From Paenibacillus albiflavus (GTDB lineage Bacteria > Bacillota > Bacilli > Paenibacillales > NBRC-103111), in contig NZ_SKFG01000002.1 in NCBI RefSeq assembly GCF_004344915.1, positions 62,001 through 126,000 on the forward strand: a stretch of DNA of 64,000 nucleotides, written 5' to 3'. The translations under genes and the position numbers were made by a program. Shown here one piece after another: positions 45,454-54,351 of the stretch (position 1 is its first letter; every line of letters starts with the position of its first letter). The notes below the pieces were generated by a model. That model ran no database searches. It was given only the letters and a program-made list of their open reading frames with translations, and was not told where the DNA came from.

Positions 45454-46002
45454 ATGGCAGACAATATGATGGTTAGACCATCGGACGTCATGGGCAAACC
45501 TGCTACAGGAGCGGAGAAGAAAGATCCTAAATCTACTCTTGGCAAAGATGACTTTCTCAAAATTCTCATCACGCAATTGCAGAACCAAGATCCTATGCAG
45601 CCAATGCAGGACAAAGAGTTTATTGCCCAAATGGCGCAATTTACATCTGTTGAACAATTGACCAATATGTCTAATGAGTTAAAGCTAATGCGGCAATCAT
45701 TAGGGATGTCATCTTCCTTGATTGGCAAAATGGTTAGTTGGGTAGGCAAAGGCATGAATGGAGAAGACGTTGTGAAATCTGGAATGGTAGATTCTATCAT
45801 TATTCGTGCCGGTTCACAGTTTGCAACAGTAAATGGCGAGGAAATATCGCTTGATCTGTTAACCAAGATCGAGAATATGCCGGAGATGGAACAGCAAGAA
45901 CCAGAATCATCTACACCAGAAGCAGATCAATCAACTCCAGCAACTAACCCTGAACAGCCAGAAACTCAGCAGGATCCACAGCCTGAGGGACTTGGAGCAT
46001 GA
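45454..46002 (+). CDS. flgD: Flagellar hook-capping protein FlgD
   Basis: FlgD caps the growing hook. The 182-residue protein has the family block LGKDDFLKILITQLQNQDP and FIAQMAQFTSVEQLTNMSNEL, followed by a small beta region (SLIGKMVSWVG, VNGEEISLDLLTKI). The tail after residue 150 is a Pro/Glu/Gln/Thr-rich disordered stretch. The stop overlaps the next start. Confidence 0.95.
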   Translation: MADNMMVRPSDVMGKPATGAEKKDPKSTLGKDDFLKILITQLQNQDPMQPMQDKEFIAQMAQFTSVEQLTNMSNELKLMRQSLGMSSSLIGKMVSWVGKGMNGEDVVKSGMVDSIIIRAGSQFATVNGEEISLDLLTKIENMPEMEQQEPESSTPEADQSTPATNPEQPETQQDPQPEGLGA

Positions 46003-46388
46003 ATGACAAAATAACGATTGGACAATTGTATCCTAATGCTGTTTCGCATGTGCAGGTTCGTAAGCCTGCTGCAAATGGTGCAAATCCATCGATTAATGGC
46101 AAGACCAGCTTTCAATCGATACTGGAACAGCAGTTTGTTAAATTTAGTCATCATGCTGAGCAGCGTTTGAGAGAGAGAGGTATTCACTTTAAGCCTGAGC
46201 AGCTGGCGCAATTGGAGAATGCAATTGAAAGTGCTGCATCAAAAGGTGCCAAAGACACTCTGATGATGTTAAATGGCACAGCGCTCATCGTGAACGTCCC
46301 GAATCGAACGGTGATAACGGCGATGGACAGCAGCTCGCTTAAAGACAATGTTTTTACACAAATTGATAGTGCCGTCATTATTTCATAG
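45999..46388 (+). CDS. Conserved flagellar operon protein (TIGR02530-like)
   Basis: This 129-residue protein matches the conserved but uncharacterised flagellar-operon family found between flgD and flgE/flgG in Firmicutes. The core is FSHHAEQRLRERGIHFKPEQ with ALIVNVPNRTVITAMD near the end. It overlaps flgD by four bases (ATGA). A 115-base gap without a gene follows. Its conserved place suggests a role in hook assembly, but none is established. Confidence 0.82.
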   Translation: MNDKITIGQLYPNAVSHVQVRKPAANGANPSINGKTSFQSILEQQFVKFSHHAEQRLRERGIHFKPEQLAQLENAIESAASKGAKDTLMMLNGTALIVNVPNRTVITAMDSSSLKDNVFTQIDSAVIIS

Positions 46389-46503
46389 GTTTAATCTTAT
46401 GAAACGAACTGGACCCCTACGGGGAAGTTCGAGGCTTGCGGACCGACTGATGCAAGCTGGATTGTAATGTAACTCAATTTGAAAGAGATATGGAGGATTC
46501 CCA

Positions 46504-47328
46504 ATGTTGAGATCAATGTATTCCGGTGTATCCGGAATGAGAGGCTTCCAAGCTAAACTAGATGTAATTGGTAACAATATTGCCAACGTGAATACCTTTG
46601 GATTCAAAGGCAGCCGAATTGCTTTCAAAGATTTATTAAGTCAGACAACTTCAGGCGTTACAGCTCCTGTTGAAGGAGAATCCGGAGGGGTTAACGGTAA
46701 GCAAATCGGTCTTGGTGTTGCGATTGCTGGTATCGATGTTATACATACACCTGGTAGTGCGATGACAACGAATTATCCGCTTGATATGCGTATTGATGGC
46801 GATGGTTTTTTTGCAGTCAAGGCTGCTTCTGATCAAGATGAACCATACTTGACTCGAGCAGGTAATTTCTCACTTGACTCTAAGGGACAATTGGTCAATG
46901 CAGACGGATTGTTCGTATGCGATAATGATGGCGGGATTATTACGATTCCAACAGATGCTCAAGCATTTTCAGTTGGTGCCAATGGCAAAATCACAATCGT
47001 TGAAGCAGATGGCAACACAACGACAACCGATGCAGGAATTGCGGTAACAAGAGTCGTTAATCCAGCTGGTCTTGAGAAAATCGGTGGAAATCTATACCGT
47101 AATACGCTAAATGCATCGGATCCAGAAGATCCAGAGCTAAAATTAGACGGTGTTCCAGGAACTGGCGGCTTAGGCTCTATCATTACAGGGGCGCTTGAAA
47201 TGTCTAACGTTGATTTGACTTCAGAGTTTACCGAAATGATCGTAGCTCAACGTGGATTCCAATCCAACGCAAGAATCATCACAACATCCGATGAAATTCT
47301 GCAAGAGGTTGTTAACCTAAAACGTTAA
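46504..47328 (+). CDS. flgE: Flagellar hook protein FlgE (annotated FlgG in Bacillales)
   Basis: The hook subunit is a 274-residue axial protein. It begins LRSMYSGVSGMRGFQAKLDVIGNNIANVNTFGFK in two conserved segments, has YPLDMRIDGDGFFAV in the middle and the C-terminal MSNVDLTSEFTEMIVAQRGFQ. The gene directly after flgD and the conserved small gene is called flgE or flgG in different Bacillales; the hook role fits the position. AGATATGGAGG precedes the ATG. Confidence 0.93.
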   Translation: MLRSMYSGVSGMRGFQAKLDVIGNNIANVNTFGFKGSRIAFKDLLSQTTSGVTAPVEGESGGVNGKQIGLGVAIAGIDVIHTPGSAMTTNYPLDMRIDGDGFFAVKAASDQDEPYLTRAGNFSLDSKGQLVNADGLFVCDNDGGIITIPTDAQAFSVGANGKITIVEADGNTTTTDAGIAVTRVVNPAGLEKIGGNLYRNTLNASDPEDPELKLDGVPGTGGLGSIITGALEMSNVDLTSEFTEMIVAQRGFQSNARIITTSDEILQEVVNLKR

Positions 47329-47350
47329 TTCATACGAATAGTTAGTTAGC

Positions 47351-47368
47351 GGGGGAGTCATCTCCCCC
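47351..47368 (+). other. GC-rich hairpin between the hook gene and swrD
   Basis: GGGGGAG (47351-47357) and CTCCCCC (47362-47368) form a perfect 7-bp stem with a TCAT loop. No T-run follows, so it is not a classical terminator. It could protect the upstream hook mRNA or slow polymerase inside the operon. Confidence 0.65.
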
Positions 47369-47393
47369 CTAATACATACCGATGGAGGAGAAC

Positions 47394-47618
47394 ATGATTT
47401 CTCTTACTCGCCTAAATGGCAAACCGATCATTATTAATGCTCTTTTAGTTGAAATCGTAGAAGAGACTCCCGATACGATGATTACGCTGACAACTGGCAG
47501 GAAGGTTACAGTACTTGAAAAAGCAACTGTCGTCGTCAGTTTGGTGCAGAAATACATGCAGGAAATTGGTGCTGTTAGAGCAGCGATAATGTCAAAGGAT
47601 ACGGAGGAGGACTCTTAG
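47394..47618 (+). CDS. swrD: Small flagellar protein FlbD/SwrD
   Basis: SwrD (FlbD family) raises flagellar power for swarming in B. subtilis. The 74-residue protein has ISLTRLNGKPIIIN and ETPDTMITLTTGRKVTVLEKA. The ATG at 47394 is set by GGAGGAG just upstream; an earlier in-frame ATG at 47382 lies before that site. It touches fliL with no gap. Confidence 0.93.
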   Translation: MISLTRLNGKPIIINALLVEIVEETPDTMITLTTGRKVTVLEKATVVVSLVQKYMQEIGAVRAAIMSKDTEEDS

Positions 47619-48077
47619 ATGAAGAACCGAGTACTAACTATGGTAATCATTATATTGATTGCAATTACACTCATTTTGACAGCAGCAGTACTCGTTTGGA
47701 ACACAATGGATAAGAATTCAAACTCAGCAATTGGCTCAGAGGATACAGCGAAGCCAATCTCTTCCCAACAGGTGAAGGATAATACGGTAATTGTGAAAGA
47801 AATTGTTACAAATCTGAATGCTTCGAGTACAACTGTGATTCGCGTCTCTCTAGCATTCCAGCTTGAGAATGAGAAAACGAAGAAGGATTTTGAGAATTTA
47901 CTAGAATCCTATGTGAAGGGAACGATCATACAAACATTGAATGATTTGAAAGTTGATCAAATTAAAGGCAAGCAAGGATCTGATGACCTAGCGGCATCTT
48001 TAATGAATCAACTGAACCCGTTATTTCAAAATGGAAAAATCAAGCGAATTGATGTCACAGACAAGGTGATTAACTAA
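47619..48077 (+). CDS. fliL: Flagellar basal body-associated protein FliL
   Basis: FliL is a single-span membrane protein that surrounds or supports stator units. The 152-residue protein has a membrane span at about residues 6-28 and an outer stomatin-like domain with VIRVSLAFQLENEKTKKDFENLL. It starts directly after the swrD stop, with GGAGGAGG inside swrD. Confidence 0.92.
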   Translation: MKNRVLTMVIIILIAITLILTAAVLVWNTMDKNSNSAIGSEDTAKPISSQQVKDNTVIVKEIVTNLNASSTTVIRVSLAFQLENEKTKKDFENLLESYVKGTIIQTLNDLKVDQIKGKQGSDDLAASLMNQLNPLFQNGKIKRIDVTDKVIN

Positions 48078-48122
48078 TCGCTTTTGATCACATATTAGTC
48101 TCTTTATAAGGGGGTGACTTCC

Positions 48123-49121
48123 GTGGTAGACGTGTTATCGCAAAATGAGATCGACGCCCTGCTGGCTGCTCTTTCATCCGGAGAGATGGATGCAGAAGAA
48201 CTGAAAAAGGAAGAGTCTGAGAAAAGAGTCAGGACATATGACTTTAAACGAGCTGTACGCTTCTCCAAAGATCATATTCGCAGCTTGACTCGTATTCATG
48301 AGAATTTTGCTAGGTATTTAACAACGTTCTTTTCAGCTCAATTGCGTACTTTCGTACAAATTAACGTTGTACAAGTTGAACAACTGCCTTATGATGAATT
48401 TATTCGTTCCATTCCTAAGATGACGATTCTGAACATCTTTGAAGCAAGTCCATTAGAAGGTAGGATGGTAATGGAGGTTCACCCTAACGTAGCTTATGCT
48501 ATGTTGGATCGTATGCTTGGCGGCGTAGGCACTTCTCCTTCCAAAATCAACGCTCTAACTGAAATAGAGACGATTGTAATGGAGAAAATATTTGCTAGAG
48601 CTTTTGATAGTTTACAAGAAGCTTGGAAGACGGTCATTGATATTCAACCTCGTCTGGAAGCTCTTGAAACCAATCCACAATTTATGCAAATCGTATCACC
48701 GAACGAAACGATAGCACTCATTTCGCTTAGCACGAAAATCGGAGACACGACAGGAATGATCAATTTATGTATTCCTCATGTTGTGATTGAACCGATCATG
48801 CCTAGATTATCTGTGCACCACTGGTTCGTTTCACAGAAAAAGACACGTGCGCAAGAAGAAATCGATGCACTTCAGTCGCGTCTTACGAAAGCTGAGCTTC
48901 CTGTAATTGCCGAGCTCGGCAATTCACAGATTACGATTCATGAGTTTTTAAATCTAGCTGTTGGTGATGTGATTAAGCTTAATCGAGAGTCAGGAGAGCC
49001 ACTGCATATGATGGTTGGCGATCGTCTGAAATATTTTGGGAGTCCAGGTACCGTCAAAGGGAAACTGGCAGTACAAATTACTGAAATTGTAAACGAAGGA
49101 GCTGAGGACTATGACGAGTAA
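48123..49121 (+). CDS. fliM: Flagellar motor switch protein FliM
   Basis: FliM is the C-ring protein that binds CheY-P. The 332-residue protein has the N-terminal CheY-binding segment VLSQNEIDALLAAL, YDFKRAVRFSKDHIRSLTRIHENFA, LEGRMVMEVHPNVAY and a C-terminal FliN-like domain. The GTG at 48123 stands after AAGGGGGTGA and gives the expected family length; the GTG at 48114 is inside that site. It overlaps fliY by 11 bases. Confidence 0.97.
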   Translation: MVDVLSQNEIDALLAALSSGEMDAEELKKEESEKRVRTYDFKRAVRFSKDHIRSLTRIHENFARYLTTFFSAQLRTFVQINVVQVEQLPYDEFIRSIPKMTILNIFEASPLEGRMVMEVHPNVAYAMLDRMLGGVGTSPSKINALTEIETIVMEKIFARAFDSLQEAWKTVIDIQPRLEALETNPQFMQIVSPNETIALISLSTKIGDTTGMINLCIPHVVIEPIMPRLSVHHWFVSQKKTRAQEEIDALQSRLTKAELPVIAELGNSQITIHEFLNLAVGDVIKLNRESGEPLHMMVGDRLKYFGSPGTVKGKLAVQITEIVNEGAEDYDE

Positions 49122-50418
49122 GGACTATCTATCGCAGGAAGAAATTGATGCTTTACTAAAACAGACAAGCGATGAGTTGCCTGATCATTCCGCACTGAAC
49201 AAGTCGAATGTTGATGACTACTTAACACCTTTGGAACAGGATGCTCTTGGAGAAATTGGTAACATCACGTTTGGGTCTGCAGCAACTGCACTATCTACGC
49301 TTCTAGGCATGAAAGTTGAGATCACTACACCTCAGGTTTCGATCATTATGAGAGAGGCTTTGATCAATGAATTCCCTCAGCCTCATGTGGCTGTTCACGT
49401 TAATTATGTTGAAGGCTTTAACGGCATGAATTTGCTTGTAATCAAGAGTAAAGATGCTCAAGTTATTGCTGACCTCATGATGGGTGGAGATGGCCGTCCA
49501 ACTGAGACGGAGCTATCTGAATTACATGTTAGCGCAGTTCAAGAAGCAATGAATCAAATGATGGGATCATCTGCGACGTCGATGTCAACGATCTTCAATC
49601 GTTTCATTAATATCTCACCTCCAGGAATCGACATCTTGGATTTGCCAAATGGGGATGGAAATGTTCCTGAAGATGATGTATTAATTAAAGTATCCTTTAG
49701 ACTTACAATTGGTGATTTAATTGACTCCAATATCATGCAATTATTGCCTTTAGAATTTGCTAAAGAAATGATTTCAACCTTATTAGGAGATAGTTCGAGT
49801 GAAACAGCAGCAGTTGCTGAAAGTCCTAGCGCACCTGTTGTTGATCAGCCAGCGCCATATACGGCTGCGGCACAGCACACGCCGGAGGTTCCTATGACAC
49901 AACAAGCAGCACCTTATGGAATGCACAGTCAGCAGCAGATCCCTCAAGTACCTGACTATTCACAAATGGGAATGCAGCCAAACTATGGACAACAGCCGAT
50001 GTATCAACAGCCTATGTATCAGCAACCGATGTACCAACAGCCTGCTCAGCTACCACCGCAACAGCCAGTTGCTTATGGAGGCGTACATAATCGTAATGTA
50101 AATGTTCAACCTGTTCAATTCTCTAACCTACCGCCAGGCGGATATCCGAATGTGGATGATACAAACTTAAATCTGCTACTTGATATTCCACTTAAGGTTA
50201 CGGTTGAACTTGGAAGAACAAATAAGGAGATCAAAGAGATTCTAGAGCTGTCTCAAGGATCAATTATTGAATTAGATAAATTAGCAGGTGAGCCTGTAGA
50301 TATTATGGTCAATAACAAGCTGATTGCTAAAGGGGAAGTTGTTGTTATTGATGAGAACTTTGGTGTACGTGTAACTGATATCGTAAGCCAATGGGATCGT
50401 ATCCAGAAGATTAAATAA
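49111..50418 (+). CDS. fliY: Flagellar motor switch phosphatase FliY
   Basis: FliY combines a CheC-like CheY-P phosphatase with a FliN C-ring domain. The 435-residue protein has the N-terminal LSQEEIDALL motif, two phosphatase centres of the ExxN type (LGEIGNITFGSAAT and VQEAMNQMMGSSAT), a disordered Gln/Pro-rich linker (about 230-340) with a 3-copy PMYQQ repeat, and a C-terminal FliN domain (LDIPLKVTVELGRT). It is found in place of fliN in Bacillales. Confidence 0.97.
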   Translation: MTSKDYLSQEEIDALLKQTSDELPDHSALNKSNVDDYLTPLEQDALGEIGNITFGSAATALSTLLGMKVEITTPQVSIIMREALINEFPQPHVAVHVNYVEGFNGMNLLVIKSKDAQVIADLMMGGDGRPTETELSELHVSAVQEAMNQMMGSSATSMSTIFNRFINISPPGIDILDLPNGDGNVPEDDVLIKVSFRLTIGDLIDSNIMQLLPLEFAKEMISTLLGDSSSETAAVAESPSAPVVDQPAPYTAAAQHTPEVPMTQQAAPYGMHSQQQIPQVPDYSQMGMQPNYGQQPMYQQPMYQQPMYQQPAQLPPQQPVAYGGVHNRNVNVQPVQFSNLPPGGYPNVDDTNLNLLLDIPLKVTVELGRTNKEIKEILELSQGSIIELDKLAGEPVDIMVNNKLIAKGEVVVIDENFGVRVTDIVSQWDRIQKIK

Positions 50419-50446
50419 TGCACTTTGTTGAGGAGGATTTTGGGTT

Positions 50447-50809
50447 ATGGCGAACAGAATTTTAGTTGTGGATGATGCAGCATTTATGAGAATGATGATT
50501 AGAGATATTCTTACAAAAAATGGGTACGAGGTATGTGGAGAAGCGAATGATGGTGCTCAAGCGATCGAGAAATTCAAAGATCTTCGCCCTGACTTAGTAA
50601 CAATGGATATTACGATGCCAGAAATGGACGGTATTATTGCACTTAAAGAAATTAAAAAGCTTGATCCTAATGCTAAAGTCATTATGTGCTCAGCGATGGG
50701 TCAACAAGCGATGGTTATCGATGCGATTCAAGCAGGTGCAAAAGACTTTATCGTTAAACCGTTTCAAGCGGATCGCGTAATTGAAGCTATCAAGAAAACA
50801 CTTGGATAA
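50447..50809 (+). CDS. cheY: Chemotaxis response regulator CheY
   Basis: CheY-P binds the motor switch. The 120-residue single receiver domain has the acidic pair DD at 9-10, phosphorylated Asp54 in TMDITMPEMDG, the Ser/Thr in MCSAMGQQ and the Lys in FIVKPFQ. Its place between fliY and fliO matches B. subtilis. GAGGAGG precedes the ATG. Confidence 0.98.
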   Translation: MANRILVVDDAAFMRMMIRDILTKNGYEVCGEANDGAQAIEKFKDLRPDLVTMDITMPEMDGIIALKEIKKLDPNAKVIMCSAMGQQAMVIDAIQAGAKDFIVKPFQADRVIEAIKKTLG

Positions 50810-50848
50810 TCTCACATCATTAGCTAGCTGGAAGGAAAGTGATACTAT

Positions 50849-51352
50849 ATGAACGAGTCAGGAGGAGTGTGGGAGTCGTTTGTCTTGATCGTCAAGGTTT
50901 GTTTTGTGCTCGCTATCGTTATTATCTTGTTTTACATGATTATAAAGATACTTGCCAAACGAAATCGGATGCTCGGATCAGGCCAGTCCATACGTTCAAT
51001 TGGTGGTGTACCACTTGGCCCTAACAAATCCATACAAATTGTTGAAATCGGTCATTGTTTGTATCTAGTCGGTGTCGGAGAGAATATTCAGCTATTGGAG
51101 AAAATCGACGACCCTGATGAAGTCGCTTTCTTGACAGAGATGCTAACGAATAAATCGTCTAACGCCCAGTTTGTTACATTCGGGGAATGGTTCAAAAAGG
51201 TACGTAGCAAACCAAATAAAGTTGATGGAGAAGATGTAACAGCCTCTTATCAACAGGTGTTTTATGACAAAATGCAAAATTCAATGAATCGAAAGAAGCG
51301 GTTTGAAGATATTTTGCAGGAAAAACAAACAGAACGGTTGAATGACGAATGA
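50849..51352 (+). CDS. fliO: Flagellar export protein FliO/FliZ
   Basis: FliO (FliZ in B. subtilis) helps assemble the FliP pore. The 167-residue protein has a short outer N-terminus, one membrane span (SFVLIVKVCFVLAIVIILFY in part), and a cytosolic domain with IRSIGGVPLGPNKSIQIVEIGHC. The C-terminal third is charged. It overlaps fliP by four bases. Confidence 0.9.
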   Translation: MNESGGVWESFVLIVKVCFVLAIVIILFYMIIKILAKRNRMLGSGQSIRSIGGVPLGPNKSIQIVEIGHCLYLVGVGENIQLLEKIDDPDEVAFLTEMLTNKSSNAQFVTFGEWFKKVRSKPNKVDGEDVTASYQQVFYDKMQNSMNRKKRFEDILQEKQTERLNDE

Positions 51353-52119
51353 AGAGTAAAAAGTTAATTTATATCCTAGTGTTTGTTTTCGCAATGACAT
51401 TTGGTTTTCAAATCAGCACTGTAGAGGCTAGTCCAATTCCAGATCTTCCAGGCATCAATTTGAACATTGGATCATCCACAGGTGCTGGAGGAGCTTCAAG
51501 CACAATTACACTAATACTCGTTCTAACAATTCTAAGCTTGGCACCTGCCATATTGATCTTGATGACAAGCTTTACACGAATTATTATCGTACTGGGATTT
51601 GTTCGAAATTCACTAGGTACACAATCAATGCCGCCGAACCAAGTGCTCATAGGACTTGCTTTATTTCTTACATTCTTTATTATGGCACCTACACTTGGTG
51701 AGGTGAATCAAGTTGCCTTGCAGCCTTATTTGAAAGGTGAAATTCAGCAGACAGAGGCTTTGGAGAAAGCGGCAGTTCCCATGAAACAATTCATGTGGAA
51801 GCATACATATGAGAAAGATCTTAAGCTGTTCTTAGACTATGCTAAAGCAGAGTATCCGACAAAGGTGGAGGAAGCTCCATTGACAGCTCTAGTACCTGCT
51901 TTTGCCATCTCTGAATTGAAAAAAGCTTTTATTATGGGCTTTATCATTTTTATTCCATTCCTTATCATCGATATGATCGTTGCCTCAACGTTAATGTCGA
52001 TGGGGATGATGATGCTACCGCCTGTTATGATATCGCTGCCTTTCAAAATTTTATTGTTTATTTTAGTAGACGGCTGGCATCTGGTAGTGAAGAATTTACT
52101 GATAGCCTTTAATAAATGA
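51349..52119 (+). CDS. fliP: Flagellar export gate protein FliP
   Basis: FliP forms the pentameric pore of the export gate. The 256-residue protein starts with a cleavable-looking signal sequence (LIYILVFVFAMTFGFQIST, then VEASP). Membrane spans and MPPNQVLIGLALFLTFFIM, ALVPAFAISELKKAFIMGF and IDMIVASTLMSMGMMMLPP are the strongly conserved parts. It starts in an ATGA overlap with fliO. Confidence 0.97.
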   Translation: MKSKKLIYILVFVFAMTFGFQISTVEASPIPDLPGINLNIGSSTGAGGASSTITLILVLTILSLAPAILILMTSFTRIIIVLGFVRNSLGTQSMPPNQVLIGLALFLTFFIMAPTLGEVNQVALQPYLKGEIQQTEALEKAAVPMKQFMWKHTYEKDLKLFLDYAKAEYPTKVEEAPLTALVPAFAISELKKAFIMGFIIFIPFLIIDMIVASTLMSMGMMMLPPVMISLPFKILLFILVDGWHLVVKNLLIAFNK

Positions 52120-52153
52120 CATATGAACTAAATTATTGGGGGGAGGACATCAA

Positions 52154-52423
52154 GTGAGTCAGGAATTTGTTATTCGTCTTGCGGGCGAAGCGCTATATAC
52201 TGTGCTTAAAGCCTCTGCTCCAATGCTCATCGTAGCACTAGTTGTTGGTTTAACGATAAGTATTTTTCAGGCAACAACACAGATACAAGAGCAGACACTT
52301 GCATTCGTTCCTAAAATCGTTGCAGTGCTTCTATCTATCTTACTATTTGGTCCTTGGATCATGACGACGTTAGTAGACTTCACGACGAACTTATTTAATA
52401 ACTTACCGACGTTTGTCGGTTAG
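52154..52423 (+). CDS. fliQ: Flagellar export gate protein FliQ
   Basis: FliQ, with 89 residues and two membrane spans, wraps the outside of the FliPR pore. Conserved parts are VGLTISIFQATTQIQEQTLAF and PKIVAVLL. The GTG at 52154 is set by GGGGGGAGGA just upstream and gives the usual length; an in-frame TTG at 52136 lies before that site. Confidence 0.96.
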   Translation: MSQEFVIRLAGEALYTVLKASAPMLIVALVVGLTISIFQATTQIQEQTLAFVPKIVAVLLSILLFGPWIMTTLVDFTTNLFNNLPTFVG

Positions 52424-52435
52424 GCAGTGATTGAA

Positions 52436-53224
52436 ATGGATCAATACATACCGTACGTTTCTATTTTTTTGTTGATTTTATGTCGGATTAGCGCTTTCTT
52501 TGTCGTAGCTCCGATATTTTCTGCTCGAAATGTGCCAGTGATGCTCAAAATTGGACTCGCTGCTCTCATTTCATTTATTGCTTTTGCTACCGTCGGAACA
52601 GAGCTCCAAATTGAGATGAACGCGATGTATATCATGTATGTCATCCGAGAAGTGCTAGTAGGTCTAATGTTAGGATTCTTGGCATACATGTTCTTTACTG
52701 TCGTACAAATCGCAGGTTCCTTAATTGATTTTCAGATCGGGTTTGGTATTTCAAATGTAATTGACCCTATGTCTGGCACTGCTGCACCCGTAATCGGTAA
52801 TTTTAAATTCATGTTAGCGACTTTGCTATTCTTAGCGCTGGATGGGCATCATCTGTTCATCAAGGGAATGCTAGAGAGTTTCAACTGGATCCCCCTAACG
52901 AATGAATTATTTGCAAAAATATATGATGGACAAGTCTCTACCTTTATCGCGGACTCATTTGTTAATGTTTTTGCACTTGCATTTCAGTTGGCAGCACCTG
53001 TGTTAGTTTCCTTATTCTTAACGGATTTGGGACTTGGGCTATTAACACGTGTTGCACCGCAGTTTAACGTGTTCGTAGTAGGGATTCCGGTCAAACTTCT
53101 AGTCGGACTCATTATGATTCTTGTATTGTTATCCAGCATGTCTTCTTTATTCCAGGATGTATTTATTCAAATGCTAAGGGCTATGGAGAAGCTGATGCAC
53201 ATTATAGCAGGGGAAGTACAGTAG
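52436..53224 (+). CDS. fliR: Flagellar export gate protein FliR
   Basis: FliR joins FliP and FliQ in the export pore. The 262-residue protein has about six membrane spans and the conserved LDGHHLFIKGMLESFNWIP and RVAPQFNVFVVGIPVKLLVG. The ATG at 52436 or the GTG at 52427 may be used; the ribosome binding site is weak for both, consistent with coupling to fliQ. flhB follows after 14 bases. Confidence 0.96.
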   Translation: MDQYIPYVSIFLLILCRISAFFVVAPIFSARNVPVMLKIGLAALISFIAFATVGTELQIEMNAMYIMYVIREVLVGLMLGFLAYMFFTVVQIAGSLIDFQIGFGISNVIDPMSGTAAPVIGNFKFMLATLLFLALDGHHLFIKGMLESFNWIPLTNELFAKIYDGQVSTFIADSFVNVFALAFQLAAPVLVSLFLTDLGLGLLTRVAPQFNVFVVGIPVKLLVGLIMILVLLSSMSSLFQDVFIQMLRAMEKLMHIIAGEVQ

Positions 53225-53238
53225 GAGGTTGACCATCC

Positions 53239-54330
53239 ATGTCTCGTTATTTTGTGAAGGTTGATCTACAGCTATTTTCCCAGGAGAAGACGGAAGAAGC
53301 TACACCGAAGAAGAAACAGGAATCTCGTGAAAAAGGGCAAGTTGCCAAAAGTATGGAACTGCCTGCCGCCTTTATTTTATTTTTTACTTTTTTGTTTTTT
53401 ATTCTGTTTGGCGGCTTCATGAAAGAAAGATTCATGTCTCTTATCAGTGGGATATTTGAAAATAACTTATTGATGGATTTAACAGAAGGCAATGTAAGGC
53501 CATTTTTTACAAACTTGATATTTCAGGCAGCGATTATCTTAGCTCCAATCATGTTAATGGCGATGGTGATCGGAATTGTTGGCAATATCATGCAATTTGG
53601 CTTCTTATTCACTACAGAGCCTCTCAAAATGAAGCTGAGCAATTTAAGTCCACTCAAAGGCTTTAAACGTATTTTCTCCATGCGTTCATTAGTGGAATGT
53701 TTGAAATCCATCATTAAGATTCTGATTATCGGGCTTGTCGTTTACTCCACAATTTGGGGCCAAATTGACGAGATTGTCAAGCTTGGCAGAGTGCCTCTCA
53801 CAGATGTGTTTTCTGTTGTAGCAGACATTACTTTATCGCTTGGAATCAAAATTGGCGGTATGCTGATCGTCATCGCATTTATCGATTTTATGTATCAGAA
53901 GTATGAATACAACAAAAATCTGCGAATGTCCAAGCAAGATATTAAGGATGAATATAAGAAATCAGAAGGTGACCCTTTAATCAAAGGGAAAATTAAGGAA
54001 AAACAACGCCGAATGGCGATGATGCGCATGATGCAGGATATTCCGAAGGCCGATGTTATCATTACGAACCCAACTCATTACGCGGTTGCGTTAAAGTATG
54101 ATGACAAGCAGATGGAAGCACCTACGGTGATTGCCAAGGGAACTGATTTTGTCGCACTCAAAATAAGAGAAAAAGCCAAGGAACATGGAATCGCAGTTAT
54201 GGAGAATAGGCCATTAGCTAGAGCGCTTTATGCTCAAGTCGAAATTGGAAAATCAATTCCTGCGGACCTATTCCAAGCTGTTGCGGAAGTACTTGCTTTT
54301 GTCTATAAGACAAAAGGCAAAAAGAGATAA
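53239..54330 (+). CDS. flhB: Flagellar export switch protein FlhB
   Basis: FlhB switches export from hook to filament substrates after autocleavage. The 363-residue protein has the N-terminal SQEKTEEATPKKKQESREKGQ, four membrane spans and the cytosolic C-domain with the self-cleavage motif NPTHYAVALKY, followed by APTVIAKGTDFVALKIREKAKE. The intact NPTH contrasts with its absence in the ylqH gene upstream. Confidence 0.98.
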   Translation: MSRYFVKVDLQLFSQEKTEEATPKKKQESREKGQVAKSMELPAAFILFFTFLFFILFGGFMKERFMSLISGIFENNLLMDLTEGNVRPFFTNLIFQAAIILAPIMLMAMVIGIVGNIMQFGFLFTTEPLKMKLSNLSPLKGFKRIFSMRSLVECLKSIIKILIIGLVVYSTIWGQIDEIVKLGRVPLTDVFSVVADITLSLGIKIGGMLIVIAFIDFMYQKYEYNKNLRMSKQDIKDEYKKSEGDPLIKGKIKEKQRRMAMMRMMQDIPKADVIITNPTHYAVALKYDDKQMEAPTVIAKGTDFVALKIREKAKEHGIAVMENRPLARALYAQVEIGKSIPADLFQAVAEVLAFVYKTKGKKR

Positions 54331-54351
54331 TTGTGAAAGGAGGCAGGAATC

